64,000 nt of DNA from assembly GCF_037975245.1 (NCBI RefSeq), contig NC_092576.1, forward strand, positions 18,158,611 to 18,222,610, given 5' to 3'. The stretch comes from Apostichopus japonicus (Eukaryota; Echinodermata; Holothuroidea; Aspidochirotida; Stichopodidae). The notes under the pieces were generated by a model. The model was not told where the DNA came from. It did not search any database and saw nothing but the letters and a program-made list of their open reading frames with translations. Of the stretch, positions 23,706-35,732 are shown in pieces (the first letter of the stretch is position 1; each line of letters starts with the position of its first letter). Made by a program: the position numbers and the translations under genes.

Positions 23706-26535
23706 TGTGTGTTGATCAGACGTAGAGGATATTAAAGGGAAGACTTTAGAAAACTAACTTCAGGTCATAGGGATTTAAAATATATCTCACAGTCAATACT
23801 TACTGAATATTAAAGACAACTGGGATGTTTGCAATATATGCTTGTGGGAGCTCCTTATTTCCATATAAGCCATTTCTCTCTGCATCCCATGGTCAGCATG
23901 AACCAGCAGCTCAAAGTTACAGTATTTTGATATCCTGTGTCGACCTTGAAATTGCAGCCCTGTACTTCTTGCAATAAAGTGGAGCATATCTGCTGTGGTG
24001 TTCTCATTCTGCATTCATGCATTCCTCAAATTGTGCCAAATTTAAGCCATCTTTTCTGACAAGAGAATGAACATAAATAAGTCCAGATAATTGTTTCATA
24101 AATAGCAAGTGGAAGTCTTGACAGTGCAGTTCCCTATTTGATGTCAATATATACTTAGTGTACATGTTGTCCAATATTCATGTCAGTTTAGTTAATTTAG
24201 CTATCACTTTTTTCATGGAAACCGCATATGCAACAATTGAGAAAAATGCCACACTACTAAGTTTGAATATTGATCTATTATTTGGTATGTAAGTTATACC
24301 CAGGAATTTAGCATGCAATTACTTCAAGAGATTGACTGAGTATTCATGCATGGTTCAATGCCTCATCCCGCATGCAGTTCATTTACTAAAAAATTGCATG
24401 CACCCTAGACTATGTATACCGGTACATTTAGTCCCTCAACGTATCATTTGGGGTTTAAGCTCAGGACTACTCGTGTACACAGGCTTTGGCATTATGACTG
24501 AGTTCATTTTTAATGTATGGTTTCAATGATGTTGAAACTTTCCACTCACGATGGCATATGTGTGCGTGTGCATTGGTAGGAGTACTGTGTTTGTGATCCT
24601 AGCTTGTAAACACAGTTTCTCATGACAGTAAGCTTTATTGGACAGATCTCATAGTTGGTACAGTATGTATGTATAGATGCATCACAAGTACAAGAAGCCT
24701 ATTGTTTTTGGTGAAGGTCAAAGGTAATTTAGGTAAAAATGGTCAAATTGTGAAAACTCAATTTGAAGCATGGATAGATCTATTTATTGGTATGTCTAGG
24801 CCAGTGGTTGGGTCAACAGGGCAAACTTGTGAAAACCTTATTTAAACCATGCATCTCAAAGCAGGGTACACTAGCTTGCAGAGATATATAATGTTTAGTA
24901 TCATGTTATATCGCTACAGAAGGCTTTCAGTGGTTTTTTTAGATCCCCAACTGTCACTTTGAAAATGCTGTTTATCACAGTTCTCAATAGTTTTTTGCTG
25001 TATATTATTAAGATACAATAAGTTGTACATGCAGCCTACACATATACAGTAGCATACATGTCAGATTGACAAATTCATAAAATGAAACTTATTACATAAT
25101 GGAAACCATGTGCAGTGCAGTTTGCATAATGGTGATCTATTTATACACCCAACCAGCTAGTATCGGATCATAGCAACATGTTACCACATGTATGCATTTA
25201 AGTGTTTTGTCACACAGTACAGTTCTAACATCATACAAGGGAGTATTATTTGTTCCATAAAAACTCTGATCATAATAGCCTGTTCGTGCAGGGAGTTGTA
25301 ATGGAACAACTCCCTGGTTTGTGCTATGGACATGAGAACTATCTAGTGCCTGTTGAACATTAGTCTTGTGCATTTTCATGTTACTTACTAACACCAAATT
25401 ACTGCACACAGATGGTCATTTTTAAAAGTATGAAAGCTGAATACAATCAAGAGCTTTTATTTGGACATGATACCCAATATGAAACTACTTTAGTTGCACA
25501 TACTGTATGTATGCTGGTTTTTATCATGAATGATTTTTATAGGAGCCATGATTTTTTTTTTTTTTTTATGAAGTAGGTCTGGATTCCCTTGGCATTATAA
25601 CCTGATTGAAATTTAACCTCTGTGATTGCACTAATATGTGAGACCATTGATCAACCTAATTAATAGCTTTTAATGATGAAGACACTGATAATAATTTCAT
25701 AACTCATTAGTGTGAACACAATGCAAGGTTCAATGAGGTACTGTTTATTTCCTTAAAATGCATATCTGGTGGTTTTTCAACATGCTCTAATCCTTTCAAA
25801 TATGTTACATTGAATCTTTACACTTTTCCATTGATATATCACAGACTGTGTTTTTTTGTTATGGGACTCTGTAAAACTGGATCAAACCTAGCAATTTTGG
25901 ACAAGGAATTTGCTCTTTTTGCAAAAACTCCTAAGTGCTCAAGTGACTGTACAGTAGGTCACCCTGTGAAGGCATTGTGGGACTTTGAGGAATACTTTTG
26001 ATCAAGCTATTACTTCAGCACTATTAACACTACCCACATCATAACGTTAATATCAAAATGCCTAAATTACTTAGCCATGATTGCGTTGTTATTCTAAAAT
26101 GAATACTCAATTGTTTACCTTCAGCCATGATTCATCCCATAGGTGCAGGGGAAAAAACTCATGTTACAGTACAAAAAATTGTTGTACACTGCTACACTGA
26201 GGCCCTGTGTGACTTAGTTCTCTGAATCAGAACCAATGACACACCACTACTACTGTACGCACAGGGCTAAGTGATGCACACTAACACATAAAGAGAATAT
26301 TGTGGGGATGAATATTGTACTGAGACGGCAAACGTTTTCACATTTTTTACTTTTGTAACTCGTTTATGGAATCTGTCACTGTCAGGCCCTTTCTTTTACT
26401 GTAGTGTTCCGTTTGCTTGTGTATCTGTTTTTGTGGAGTTGTGACTTTCTGACTGCCTCATTTTATGTCAGAGAGATTGAGACATACCCAAAGATTTATA
26501 TTTCGTGAAATGGTTCAAAATTGCATCGCACGAAT
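23706..26535. other. Unit A right part: no gene recognised
   Basis: Matches unit B up to the window end. C lacks roughly 23690-27070, jumping from the 23.68-kb equivalent to the 27.07-kb equivalent near 46440-46490. Open frames at 23793-24014 and 25137-25409 (minus) show no features. Confidence 0.5.
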
Positions 26536-26955
26536 GCAAGTTCTTTCATACCCCTAAATTGACACATCTGTCGATGAGCTTACTGTAGTGAAGGCCTAAG
26601 TAAACATCCATTATCTTTGGATGCTGTTTGCTATGCTCTGAGCCTCTAACTTCAGAAAGGTCAGGTCCCAGAGATTAGTGGTATTATATTGAGGTAATTT
26701 TGGTTATTTTTAGGGAGTAAGATTTCCAAATGCCCCAAAACATGCACAAAAATAATTTGATCAGCATATACCTGAAATGGATTCAAACTCATGAAATATT
26801 TAACTCTGCTTGGCTGCAAAAAGTTATGGTTGTCTGCTGTATAGTTGCTAGTACTAGCTACAGTAGTAGTAGGCTAGTATATAGTAATAGTAGTACTAGG
26901 CTAGTAGGCCTAGGCCTAGTAATATTTGGAGGTGCGTCAATTATTAAGCCTTTAC
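26536..26955 (+). repeat. Dispersed direct repeat, copy 2 (partner 9157-9560)
   Basis: Same order of blocks as at 9157-9560, same orientation, ending GGTGCGTCAATTATTAAGCC. It is more diverged than the A/B pair, so it is older than the A/B duplication. TAG/GGCCTA low-complexity sequence near 26860-26925 is extra to this copy. Confidence 0.7.
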
Positions 26956-27864
26956 TTTAAAAGATCTGGAAGATCACCAGGCTGCAAAATGTGTAGGTTG
27001 ACCAGTCTGTTACAAGTATATACTTTAATTTACAGTATGTATCACATTTATATTCCGAGTATCAGCAAAGGCAGTAGCAGGCAGCTGTGATTTACCATAG
27101 CCAGTAATACTGATAGGTCCAATTTAGGGCTAACGTTAGGCCTAGGCTAGTCTACTCTAACTCTAACCATGGTCTTAATTTATTTGTGTTCAGCATGAAG
27201 GTATTTACTCTAAATGTTATAAATATATACGGAACACTTTTAAGGAATTTACTTACAATGCATATACTCCACCAAAGTTCCAAAAGCCAACTTCAAATGG
27301 GCAACGTTTACGGTAACCTGCGGCACTTTCCTTTGTAGACTACATGGCTAGGCCCACATAAAGTAACGTTGAATGTAGGCTATTGGGATAGCAACGATAC
27401 GATCCGATCGACTGCCCTGCCACCGAACACAGAAAGAACGGCTTATGTGTGGGGGCGTTGTTTCGTTACGTGTAAATTTGCCAGTTAAAATAGAAACTCT
27501 TATTTTCTTAAATATCCCAAATTAATGGAAGAAAAAGTACAATTACGAAGATTTCAGTGTAATTAGAGGAACCTGTAAGTTTCGGAACTATATATAGCCG
27601 CATTTGGTCAAAATCGAGGTGTAAAGTTGGGATCAACATATATACCATGTTCGTAATTCTGTTATATACCCTTCGGAATTACCTCCACTTTTGAGGGGAA
27701 ATTTTACCCTTTAAATGAACGATTTTTTTTTTGTAACTTCGGAATTGAAAAGTTTATGAGGTTTTCTCTTAACTCGAAATAATCATTCCTCAAAGGAAGT
27801 GAAATTGATTGAACAAGAAGACCCTAGACTTAGGTTTACCTGGTGTCAGGTAAACCTATCCCCG

Positions 27865-27914
27865 AGGTAAACCTAAGTCCCAGCTATCATGCGTTGAAGT
27901 AAACAAAAGTACCA

Positions 27915-27917
<3 letters not shown>
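27865..27917 (-). repeat. Right terminal inverted repeat of unit A
   Basis: On the minus strand it reads TTGGTACTTTTGTTTACTTC, then CTTAGGTTTACCT. An inner partner GACTTAGGTTTACC lies at 27827-27840, mirroring the left end. It is missing from C, whose right end stops about 130 bp earlier. Confidence 0.65.

Positions 27918-27978
<61 letters not shown>
27918..27978. repeat. (TA)n array at right edge of unit A
   Basis: About 60 bases of TA between the right terminal repeat and the NLR-side unique DNA. Confidence 0.95.
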
Positions 27979-27980
<2 letters not shown>

Positions 27981-28198
27981 CAGTTCCATGACCCTCGAGT
28001 TCTGTTAAATTTGGTGTTTGCTCAGTATTAAAGTCACTCTGCGTTATCGATAGCAAGCAAGCAAGCATTGACCACTCTTGTAATTTTCTTAACTAACATA
28101 TATGACGGTAACTTATGTTGAACTACTCAGTAGTAACATTGATTAAATTTAAATAAATCTTATACCATTATAGCAATTATTATACAACATAATCTTAC

Positions 28199-28407
28199 CT
28201 GAGTTCAGTGACACTGTCACATTTACTGACGTACAAGAAGATGTTTTCAGTTTCTCGAACAGTCAATCCTCGACCAACACCGTAAATAATGAGTTCTTTC
28301 AGTGTTGCCAATGGAGGAATGGTCATTCCTGAACTCATACCGAGGTGATCTGAATACTCCTCGACCAGTGCGTAGCAGCGATCAATCAAGATACACTCAA
28401 TGGGTAT
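28199..28407 (-). CDS. NLR leucine-rich-repeat exon
   Basis: A 209-nt exon lies between a good acceptor (ATGTTATTTTAG) and a consensus donor (CAG|GTAAGA). It encodes IPIECILIDRCYALVEEYSD, later LATLKELIIYGVGRGL and FLYVSKCDSVTEL, with LRR-type spacing of L..L.I motifs. It ends with two bases of a split codon and joins in phase to the exon at 7588-7676. The NACHT exon upstream ends with one base after its last codon, which does not match this exon's start phase. Either another exon lies between them or one more indel lies in the A-run at the NACHT exon's end. Confidence 0.65.
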
Positions 28408-28838
28408 CTAAAATAACATAAAATTACAATTTGATCTAATTAGCTTCTTTTCTTGCTGACTTGCAGTTAAGACATATTCCTATAAATGTCATGAAAATGG
28501 ACGTTATCTACGGTAATCTTCAATTTTCGCTAGAATATAGACTGTCACTTATATATGTGAGCTTTCCATTTTGTTTTTCGTTCGCGTCGTGACTTTTCTT
28601 TTGGAATATTTTATGACCTGAATTAACCATATTTCTTGACAAAAAAGATATGTCACACTTTCACCAGTATATGTATTATGCCTTTAAACTATACTACAAG
28701 GAGCATTCAAGTGAAATAGACCGTCTCTGTCCGCAAACACATATGAGACAAACACATCTTTCGTTTAGTGGCTCATGAATTGTTCAATTTACCAACTTTT
28801 CATAGTAGAGCAAAGAATGTGAAACTGTAGATAAATAC
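28408..28838. other. Intron of the NLR, no recognised feature
   Basis: AT-rich sequence between the NACHT exon donor (AAAAAG|GTATTT) and the LRR exon acceptor. No further LRR coding was seen. Confidence 0.5.
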
Positions 28839-30308
28839 CTTTTTCAGTTGAAGCTATCTCTACAAGAAGCGCAGTTGATTTCCTCAACAGCCGACTACTT
28901 GGTTCAAAGAAAGAGACTGTCTCGTTGCACATGTCTTTAATCTGATCCTTGATGTCGTGTACGCTGCCGGTCTTTTCCAAAGTACACAGAAGTGCAAACT
29001 CATCCCCATAAAGACCACTCTCAAGGTACTTAATAACTTTATCTGCCGCTTGCTCATTCGAACCACAGGTAAACCGGTAAAGGTATTGTAAGTCAAAAGG
29101 GTTTAATTTCTTTAAAATGTTTTCTCTTTTGTTTAGCAGTGACCATCCTTGTAGATACTTTGTCAAGTAAGCAGCCGCATACCACTGACAAAAGATTATA
29201 TGGTAAAATTTCACTCTTTCTTCGATTTCTTTTGATTGTTAAGGACGCTGATATCTAGCTCCATTTTGTTTTCTTCGACTAATATACCAACTTTTACAAA
29301 CTTCTGATAGCAAGATTCACCGATTTCTTTCATGAGCGAACTCTTTTGCCAAACCTTGCCTTCCTTTTGCTCGACTAATCCATACAGCGCTGCCTTACCT
29401 AATGTAAGAGTTTCAGATTCTTCAATGTGACTTGTATGTTTGTCCATCTTTAATTTTAGCCGACTTTCTAAGATTGGTATGAATATCTTAAAAGGGCTGT
29501 AACTGTCGTGATGTTCTCTTTCCGATGACTTTGATCGAGAAAATTATTAATATGGGCAAGCATTGTGAAGAACAATGGAACAGTCAATATATCACGAATT
29601 ACACTACCGATAGGTAAGTCTTTGATTAATTCTTTGAGAGAAAACCCTTCTGGATTTCCAAACATCTTTGCGATACATTGAGTTTGACTCTAATTGCTAA
29701 ATCCATTCAATTGCATGAACTTCCGGCAAGATAGAAATTCTTGTTAGAAGTATAACCTTACATTTTTGCAGCATATCACCTTTGAGAATTTTCATAAAGT
29801 CAGATTTTTATCTTTGTCAGGGTACTCGTCATAATCATCAAGGCGCTACTACTGACTTACAATCACGTAGTAAATCTTTGAGTTTTGACATTGACAAAGT
29901 CGTATCGACTGGCAACAGAGTGGTTTGAATTGCTTTGTAGAATGACGTTGTGCCCTGTTGCAGCATTTTGAAGCGTAGGAGGATAACAATGTCCATATCT
30001 TTCAGACAAGATGTGCATTTGCTGTCTTCAATGCACCAGTCTTTATCTGCTTGAGGTATCATGGTTGACTTCCCATAACCAGGCTCTGCTTCAATAATGA
30101 TTCGTTTAGAATCCTGTTTGAAAATGTCATTATATGAGTCTAAGCCGGACCAGTTGTTAGAATTTCTGCAATCGTCAGACACAATATGAGGTCTGTCGAT
30201 GAATACTTTTTCAACTTCACACTGGTGTGACCCGCCGGGAATTGGTTGGAATTGCTCACACCGACCTTTATATTTGTACTTTAGCTCCTTTTTAGGTTGA
30301 TGTAGCAG
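28839..30308 (-). pseudogene. NLR (NACHT-domain) large exon, disrupted
   Basis: NLRs are cytosolic innate-immune sensors that oligomerise through an ATP-binding NACHT domain. Reading the minus strand from 30308: KELKYKYKGRCEQFQPIP linker; P-loop EAEPGYGKST (about 30060-30092); Walker B LDDYDEYPD (29842-29817); sensor-like KVILLTR (about 29760); FGNPEGFSLKELIKDLPIG and LTVPLFFTML; winged-helix LGKAALYGL (about 29400); helical FCQWYAAAYL and YLYRFTCG. The order and spacing are typical of NLRs. The frame is broken at least five times: near 29843 (before Walker B), 29805-29809 (T-run), 29705, about 29497 and 29230-29233 (T-run). There is also an in-frame TAG at 29690-29692. Two breaks are in homopolymers and could be sequencing errors, but the stop and the other breaks argue for a pseudogene. 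Confidence 0.85.
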
Positions 30309-30674
30309 CTTTTTGTCAGAAAATAAGAAGAGAAAGATGTTTTGATTATTGAATTTGTAAGATTAAACAACTAGATTCTGAGTTATTAAGTTCAACTTTT
30401 AAGTTGATTAAAATTGTTCATAATTTTTTTTTTCATTTATGTTGTGTTACATTCTCCTTTGTTCACGGAAATTATTCTTAAAACAGAAAATTATTATTTG
30501 CTCCCTTTAATGAAGTAATGGATTACGTAGCTCAACCATAAATCTCATCTCTATTTTATGACTATAGGCTAGAAAGATGATGATAGATTTTTTTTAAATG
30601 AGGAAACACACATAGATGTTGATCACAATTACCATAAATTACATTAATTTGTAGTAAACAAGAAGCAAACTTAC

Positions 30675-30701
30675 CATTCGGATAAGCACCGTCTGGTGAA
30701 T
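30675..30701 (-). CDS. 27-nt candidate microexon upstream of the NACHT exon
   Basis: Between acceptor TTTACCTAG and consensus donor (ATG|GTAAGT). In phase 0 it encodes IHQTVLIRM and joins the NACHT exon (LLHQPKKELK) without a stop. The other phase would hit a stop in the next exon. Confidence 0.4.
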
Positions 30702-30998
30702 CTAGGTAAATTGAATTAAGGATAAGATAATCCGCTGATCAAGCATGTATATAAAATCCTGTGGTTATGTAGTGCACTCTGCGACTTGTGCCATAATGTA
30801 TATGAATATAGTGCTTAAAAATTGGCATAATTTGATATGAGGTATACTGAGTAATACAATATGGATGTAACGTTCCCAATAGTTCAAACAAAGATAGAGC
30901 CTATTGAATATTTTAAAATTTAACACAATAAACATAGATCAAAATGTAATTAAGCTAACCTAAATAGTTTCCCCGTCTCGTTTTATAAAGCTGTACAC

Positions 30999-31175
30999 CT
31001 GAACTGTATATTTACGTGTTTCGCAATCGTATTTGTCATATTTCTGGCAAAGGGTAATTTTCATGTCATGACTTAACATAACTCGTTTTCTCTTCATCTT
31101 GGAAGATTTGAAAGAACTAGACATCATAGTTGAAGGTAAAATATTATACCAAAAAATCATTCCATCAAAATTCAT
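30999..31175 (-). CDS. Candidate 5' exon of the NLR
   Basis: An open frame with Met codons at 31175, near 31160 and as a pair near 31127, encoding a basic stretch (KSSKMKRKRVMLSHDMK) and QKYDKYDCETRKYTVQ. A donor CAG|GTGTAC at 30999 ends it in phase 0, fitting the microexon at 30675-30701. If this donor is not used, the frame ends at TAG a few codons later, next to another possible donor (GTTAGC). The N-terminal domain type (death, CARD or other) is not recognisable. Confidence 0.35.
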
Positions 31176-31640
31176 AAGTTCTATTAACTATAATTTTAGT
31201 TGCGGAAACCTCCAAATTTCTTCAGACTTAATGCAAATATAAACTATGGAAATTATGAAAACCGAAAAGTTGCAGGGGCTTTACCACTTCACTCTTTCCA
31301 GAGCCATGTAACGTGACGATCGACCCACGCCGACAGGGCTCCGTTTTCGCGCCTCTGGTGTCAACTAGCACATTCAGTGGTGGTTTAGAACACATTTAGA
31401 AACCCCATATTAGAATTCTTGAGAATTCATATAATCTTCAATAACGTTTTGATCTGAAACTAAACTTTAGGTTGGCCAAGGAAGGTTCAAAGAATTGATT
31501 CAAAAAGCTGCGGAAAGGAGACACAAACCAAACCATTATCATTCTCTTATATGTCTGAGATCTGTAACAATAGTTACCGACTTTGCAGTCCGCGTTGTAG
31601 TCAATGCCGACTTTGCAATCCGCGGTCCCCCTTTACAATT
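31176..31640. other. Possible NLR 5' flank; small direct repeat
   Basis: No coding feature seen. A 29-bp spaced direct repeat CCGACTTTGCAGTCCGCG / CCGACTTTGCAATCCGCG lies near 31577-31623. Confidence 0.4.
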
Positions 31641-31901
31641 TTACAAGGCCGGTAAGAGTGACTCCATAGGTTTTCCCATTCGGGAAACCAAAAACGCAAC
31701 ACGTGGATACACATGTGGCTCAGTGCCTGTATATTTAGACTTGATGAAGTCTTCAACCTTAGTTACATATAAAGGAACATTTACTCTGAGATATCTCCCA
31801 GGTGGAATAATCATTTTCTTAGCTGCTTGTGGAAGTTGTCTAGTGATAGTTATCTTTACCGCATACACAAGTAATGTTGGTTGGGTTTGTGTCTCCTTCA
31901 A
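31641..31901 (-). other. 86-codon open frame opposite another frame, unassigned
   Basis: The minus frame reads KITITRQLPQAAKKMIIPPG and RYLRVNVPLYVTKVEDFIKS and looks protein-like. A plus frame (31495-31953) overlaps it with a hydrophobic C-terminal half. I cannot assign either to a family, and neither has clear splice sites or a promoter. Either could be a fragment of a decayed element. Confidence 0.25.
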
Positions 31902-31959
31902 ACGGGTTCGCTCTTATACAACCATATCAACAGATAACAAAGTACTGAAGTAATGGGGG

Positions 31960-33728
31960 AAATAAGGTCATTAAACATAAATCAGGGTAATTGTACCTTC
32001 CTGTGATCACTTCAAAGATAGGAGACACTCCTACTCAGTGACTGACATGTTAACTGTCTTCCCGTATCACGATGAAATATACAAATTCTTCAGCTGACAA
32101 TTGTCTTATGGTAGTCCCCCCCCCAAAAAAAAAAAAGAAAAAAAAAAGAAATAACGTGACCATGTACTCGCAGTTTATTGTATAGCTAATAACTCACAAT
32201 AATTTGGAGGAGTGCCAAGTGACGTTAGACTAATTTAGAGGGACTAACATGGAATTTGAATTCCTGATTATTATTCCGTTACTGGTTATTTATATGAATC
32301 CATATTGGGCTTTCAGTTACGATGGTTTCGCTTTAAAAGCCTTTTTTTACATATTATTCTTGGAAATTACCATTGCCAAGCTGCGTGGCGACCAACGTGT
32401 CAATCAAACCAGAAAATGAGCTGATTGGCTGCTGCCCTAGTAAAGATGCGTTGAATAAATAAATTTGGTAAACCTTTAAATCCTCAGTTGCGGATTTAAC
32501 ATTTGACATACGGAATTATCTGGATCGCTGGGGTGGAATGTACACATAATTTGTATTCACGGGGTCAATGTAATTTTAAAGTGAATACCAGCGGCAAATT
32601 CAAGAAATCGTGTATACATTTTACGTTTTAGAGAGAAGGTCCAGGGAGTTTAAAATGTTCAAAAACATTTCTGAAAAAGTGTTGGGAATGAGTTTTTGAT
32701 TATGAAAACGTATGCGGAACCGAGAACCTGTTTCATTTAAATAATTACCGTCTATAATAAAAACACAATAGAATATGTACAACGATATTGCTCGAATCAC
32801 AAGAGAGGACAAGGGGTCATAGACCATAGTCGACATTGGGAATGTTAAACATAGTGCCAGGGTAATATGGGGGCATATTTGGCACCGGAAGTCAGCTATG
32901 GAGATGGAAACTGGGTTGGGAAGTCTAGTAAAAGTGAGTAAAAAACTAAAGTCATGAGGCTGACGAAAAGCTAGCTGACAGGCATTGTAATGTCACTTCC
33001 CTGTCTGGTGGGGCTCTCACTAAAGATGGGCTTGGCGAAAATGAGTCTCGACAAAAAGATGGCAATGGAGAAGATGTTCAAATACCGTGGCACAGTGGTA
33101 CCGTTTATTCAGACCTCCTTTATAATACAGATTTCATTAGATGTTGTTCTTACAGAATACGGCTCTTATAGTTGTCCTTGCATTACGCAGTGCATTACTA
33201 TTAACGCATTTCCTCAACGCGGCGTCTTATCGCAGCGCCCAACGCGGCGCCACACGCAACGTATAACACAACTAATAACGCGGTGCTAAATGCAAAGCCA
33301 AACGCAGTGTCCATATTGGAATTCAGATTCAAGGATACAGTGTTAACTTGACGGTGTCTACGATGTAAATACACCAACAAATAGTCGATTGACTAAATGG
33401 CAGTAATGTATCTTTCTGGTAGCTGACCTATAGAACTATTTAACTAATGTGGATAATTTCATACAGTTTGATGCAGTTCAGAACTCTACTAAATAACGTA
33501 AATAATAACAACCGGTCAATAACGTTACTCCTAAATAACTGGGCGTGATCTCCTTAAGTCCAATAGCGCAGTTTGCAAACAATTCATACGATTCACACTT
33601 TTGCAAATGCTATTCGGAGCACTTACAATATCTACGAAAAGTTAGACGCGATGCCGTGGTATTAGAAAAATAACAACTTGGTTAATAAAAAAACTATATG
33701 GCCAGTTCCTCGTTGTCATAGTACAGAC
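31960..33728. other. No gene recognised; minor low-complexity sequence
   Basis: Contains a C-then-A tract at 32117-32150 and a cluster of degenerate AACGCGGCG-type words at 33190-33310. The frame at 32621-32836 (minus) has no features. Confidence 0.5.
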
Positions 33729-33737
33729 GCTTTCTAG

Positions 33738-34693
33738 TCACTTCGCCCAACAACCGTTTCGCCCAACTGCCATTTCGCCCAACCAGCCTGGTCATTTCGC
33801 CCAAGCATCCTGGTCATTTCGCCCAACCAGCATGGTCATTTCGCCCAACCGTGTTGGTCATTTCGCCCAACCTTAATTTTACAAATATTCACTCAGAATA
33901 ATATTAGTTTTTCTATTCCACTAGTTCATTATGATTTCTTTTGGGTTATATTACTGGAAGCTATATTATTATTATATGGAAGTTATATTATTATACAAAC
34001 AAGGGGAATCGGTGTGGAATAATATAACGGTTTCTATGCCACGTAGTTCAATTTGATTTATTTTGGGTTATATTATTGAAGTTACATTATTATTATTATA
34101 TGGAAGTTATTTTATTATACAAAGAAAGGGGAATCGGTGTGGAATATTATAACCGTTTCTATTTCACTAGTTCAATTTTTTTTTTAACCACTACTTTGAG
34201 TTTCCTTAATTCTCGGTTCGTATCCCGTAACGTTAACAATTCTCGAACGTTTACTATCAAACCTATCAGACCTAACCCCTAAAACACTGATCCATCCTCA
34301 AGATTCCTTAATATTCGGTTCGTATCCTGTAACGTTAAAAATTCCCGAACGTTTGCTTAAGTTATACAAAGTAAAGGACTTCAGTTTCCTTAATATTTCT
34401 TAATATTCGAACGTTTACTATCAAACCTAACCCCTAACACACTGATCCAACCTCGGATCGTATCCTTTAACGTTAACAATTCTAGAAAATTTCCTTTTGA
34501 AGTATCTTATTTAATCTAGTTTGGACGAAATGACCATGCTGGTTGGGCGAAATGACCATGCTGGTTGGGCGAAATGACCAGACTGGTTGGGCGAAATGAC
34601 CAGGCTGGTTGGGCGAAATGACAGGCTGGTTGGGCGAAATGGTAAGGTTTGGCGAAACGGCAGTTGGGCGAAATGGTTGTTGGGCGAAGTGAC
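33738..34693 (+). mobile_element. Foldback element 1, minisatellite inverted arms
   Basis: Starts TCACTTCGCCCAACAACC and ends GGTTGTTGGGCGAAGTGA. Both arms carry several copies of TTGGGCGAAATGACCA-type units in opposite orientation. The middle is AT-rich with repeated ATTCGGTTCGTATCC blocks. No transposase, and no clear target duplication because copies abut. Confidence 0.75.
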
Positions 34694-34745
34694 CTGCTTC
34701 CGTACAGACCAAGAACCCAACATTACGAAAACATACGGTAGCAGG

Positions 34746-35687
34746 ACACTTCGTCCAACAACCATTTCGCCCAACTGCCATTTCGCCCAACCTTACCATT
34801 TCGCCCAACCAGCCTGGTCATTTCGCCCAACCAGCCTGGTCATTTCGCCCAACCAGCCTGGTCATTTCGCCCAACCTTGATTAAATATGATACTTCAAAA
34901 GGAAACGTTCGGGAATTGTTAACGTTACAGGATACGAACCGAATATTAAGGAAACTTGAGGATCGATCAGTGTGTTAGGGGTTAGGTTTGATAGTAAACG
35001 TTCGAATATTAAGGAATATTAAGGAAACTTGAAGTCCTTTACTTTGTATAACTTTAGTAAGGAAACGTTCGGGAATTGTAACGTTACGGGAAAAGAACAG
35101 AGTACTGAGGAAACTTGAAGTCGTGGTTAAATTGATTACATATGTGATTACATATGTGGTTACATTGATAAAGTGGGTACATTGATTAAATATAGTAATT
35201 CAATATTACGGACGGGTTTTATATATATTTTCTTCAATTTAATAAGGAAACGTTCGGGAATTGTTAGTCAGTAGGATGGATCAGTGTTTTAGGGGTTAGG
35301 TTTGATAGGTTTTTATGAAGACCGATTCCCCTGTGTTTGTATAATAATATAACTTCCATTGTTTGCGTAAACGGCTAAAGTAGTGTAATCCTCCCATTAT
35401 ACCCGAAATAACTGCTCAGACTTTGATCGATATCGAGCGGACCTCACTTTTTTTATTTACCTATTACGAAGTAACCTAACACAAAATAAATCAAATTGAA
35501 CTAGTGGAATAGAAAAAGTAATATTATTCTGACTGAATATTAGTAAAAATAAGGTTGGGCGAAATGACCATGCTGGTTGGGCGAAATGACCATGCTGGTT
35601 GGGCGAAATGACCATGCTGGTTTGGCGAAATGACCAGGCTGGTTGGGCGAAATGGCAGTTGGGCGAAATGGTTGTTGGGCGAAGTGA
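34746..35687 (-). mobile_element. Foldback element 2, inverted relative of element 1
   Basis: Same family with the interior in the opposite order to element 1. It includes an interior stretch (35100-35460) that differs from element 1. Protein-like frames over it (PFRPT, SPNQPGHFAQ) come from the repeat. Confidence 0.7.
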
Positions 35688-35732
35688 CTAGAAAGCAAAC
35701 ATACGACGTCCATATCCACAAATGCTTTGTGG

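Larger units (their letters stand above)
33729..35696. repeat. Roughly 2-kb palindrome made of two inverted foldback elements
   Basis: The outer limits are GCTTTCTAG (33729-33737) and its inverse CTAGAAAGC (35688-35696). The two halves mirror each other around about 34715. CCTGCTTCCGTA (34693-34704) mirrors TACGGTAGCAGG (34734-34745). AACGTTAACAATTCTAGAAA mirrors GGGAATTGTTAACGTT. CACTCAGAATAATATT mirrors AATATTATTCTGACTG. Each half is itself a foldback element with arms of a 22-bp repeat (TGGTCATTTCGCCCAACCAG): 33738-34693 and 34746-35687. Confidence 0.8.

Noticed and set aside
31495-31953. 152-codon plus-strand frame with hydrophobic tail as a membrane protein
   Set aside because: Overlaps an equally protein-like minus frame; no start context, splice sites or family.
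34482-34880. Proteins with SPNQPGHFAQ repeats
   Set aside because: Produced by the foldback minisatellite in any frame without stops.
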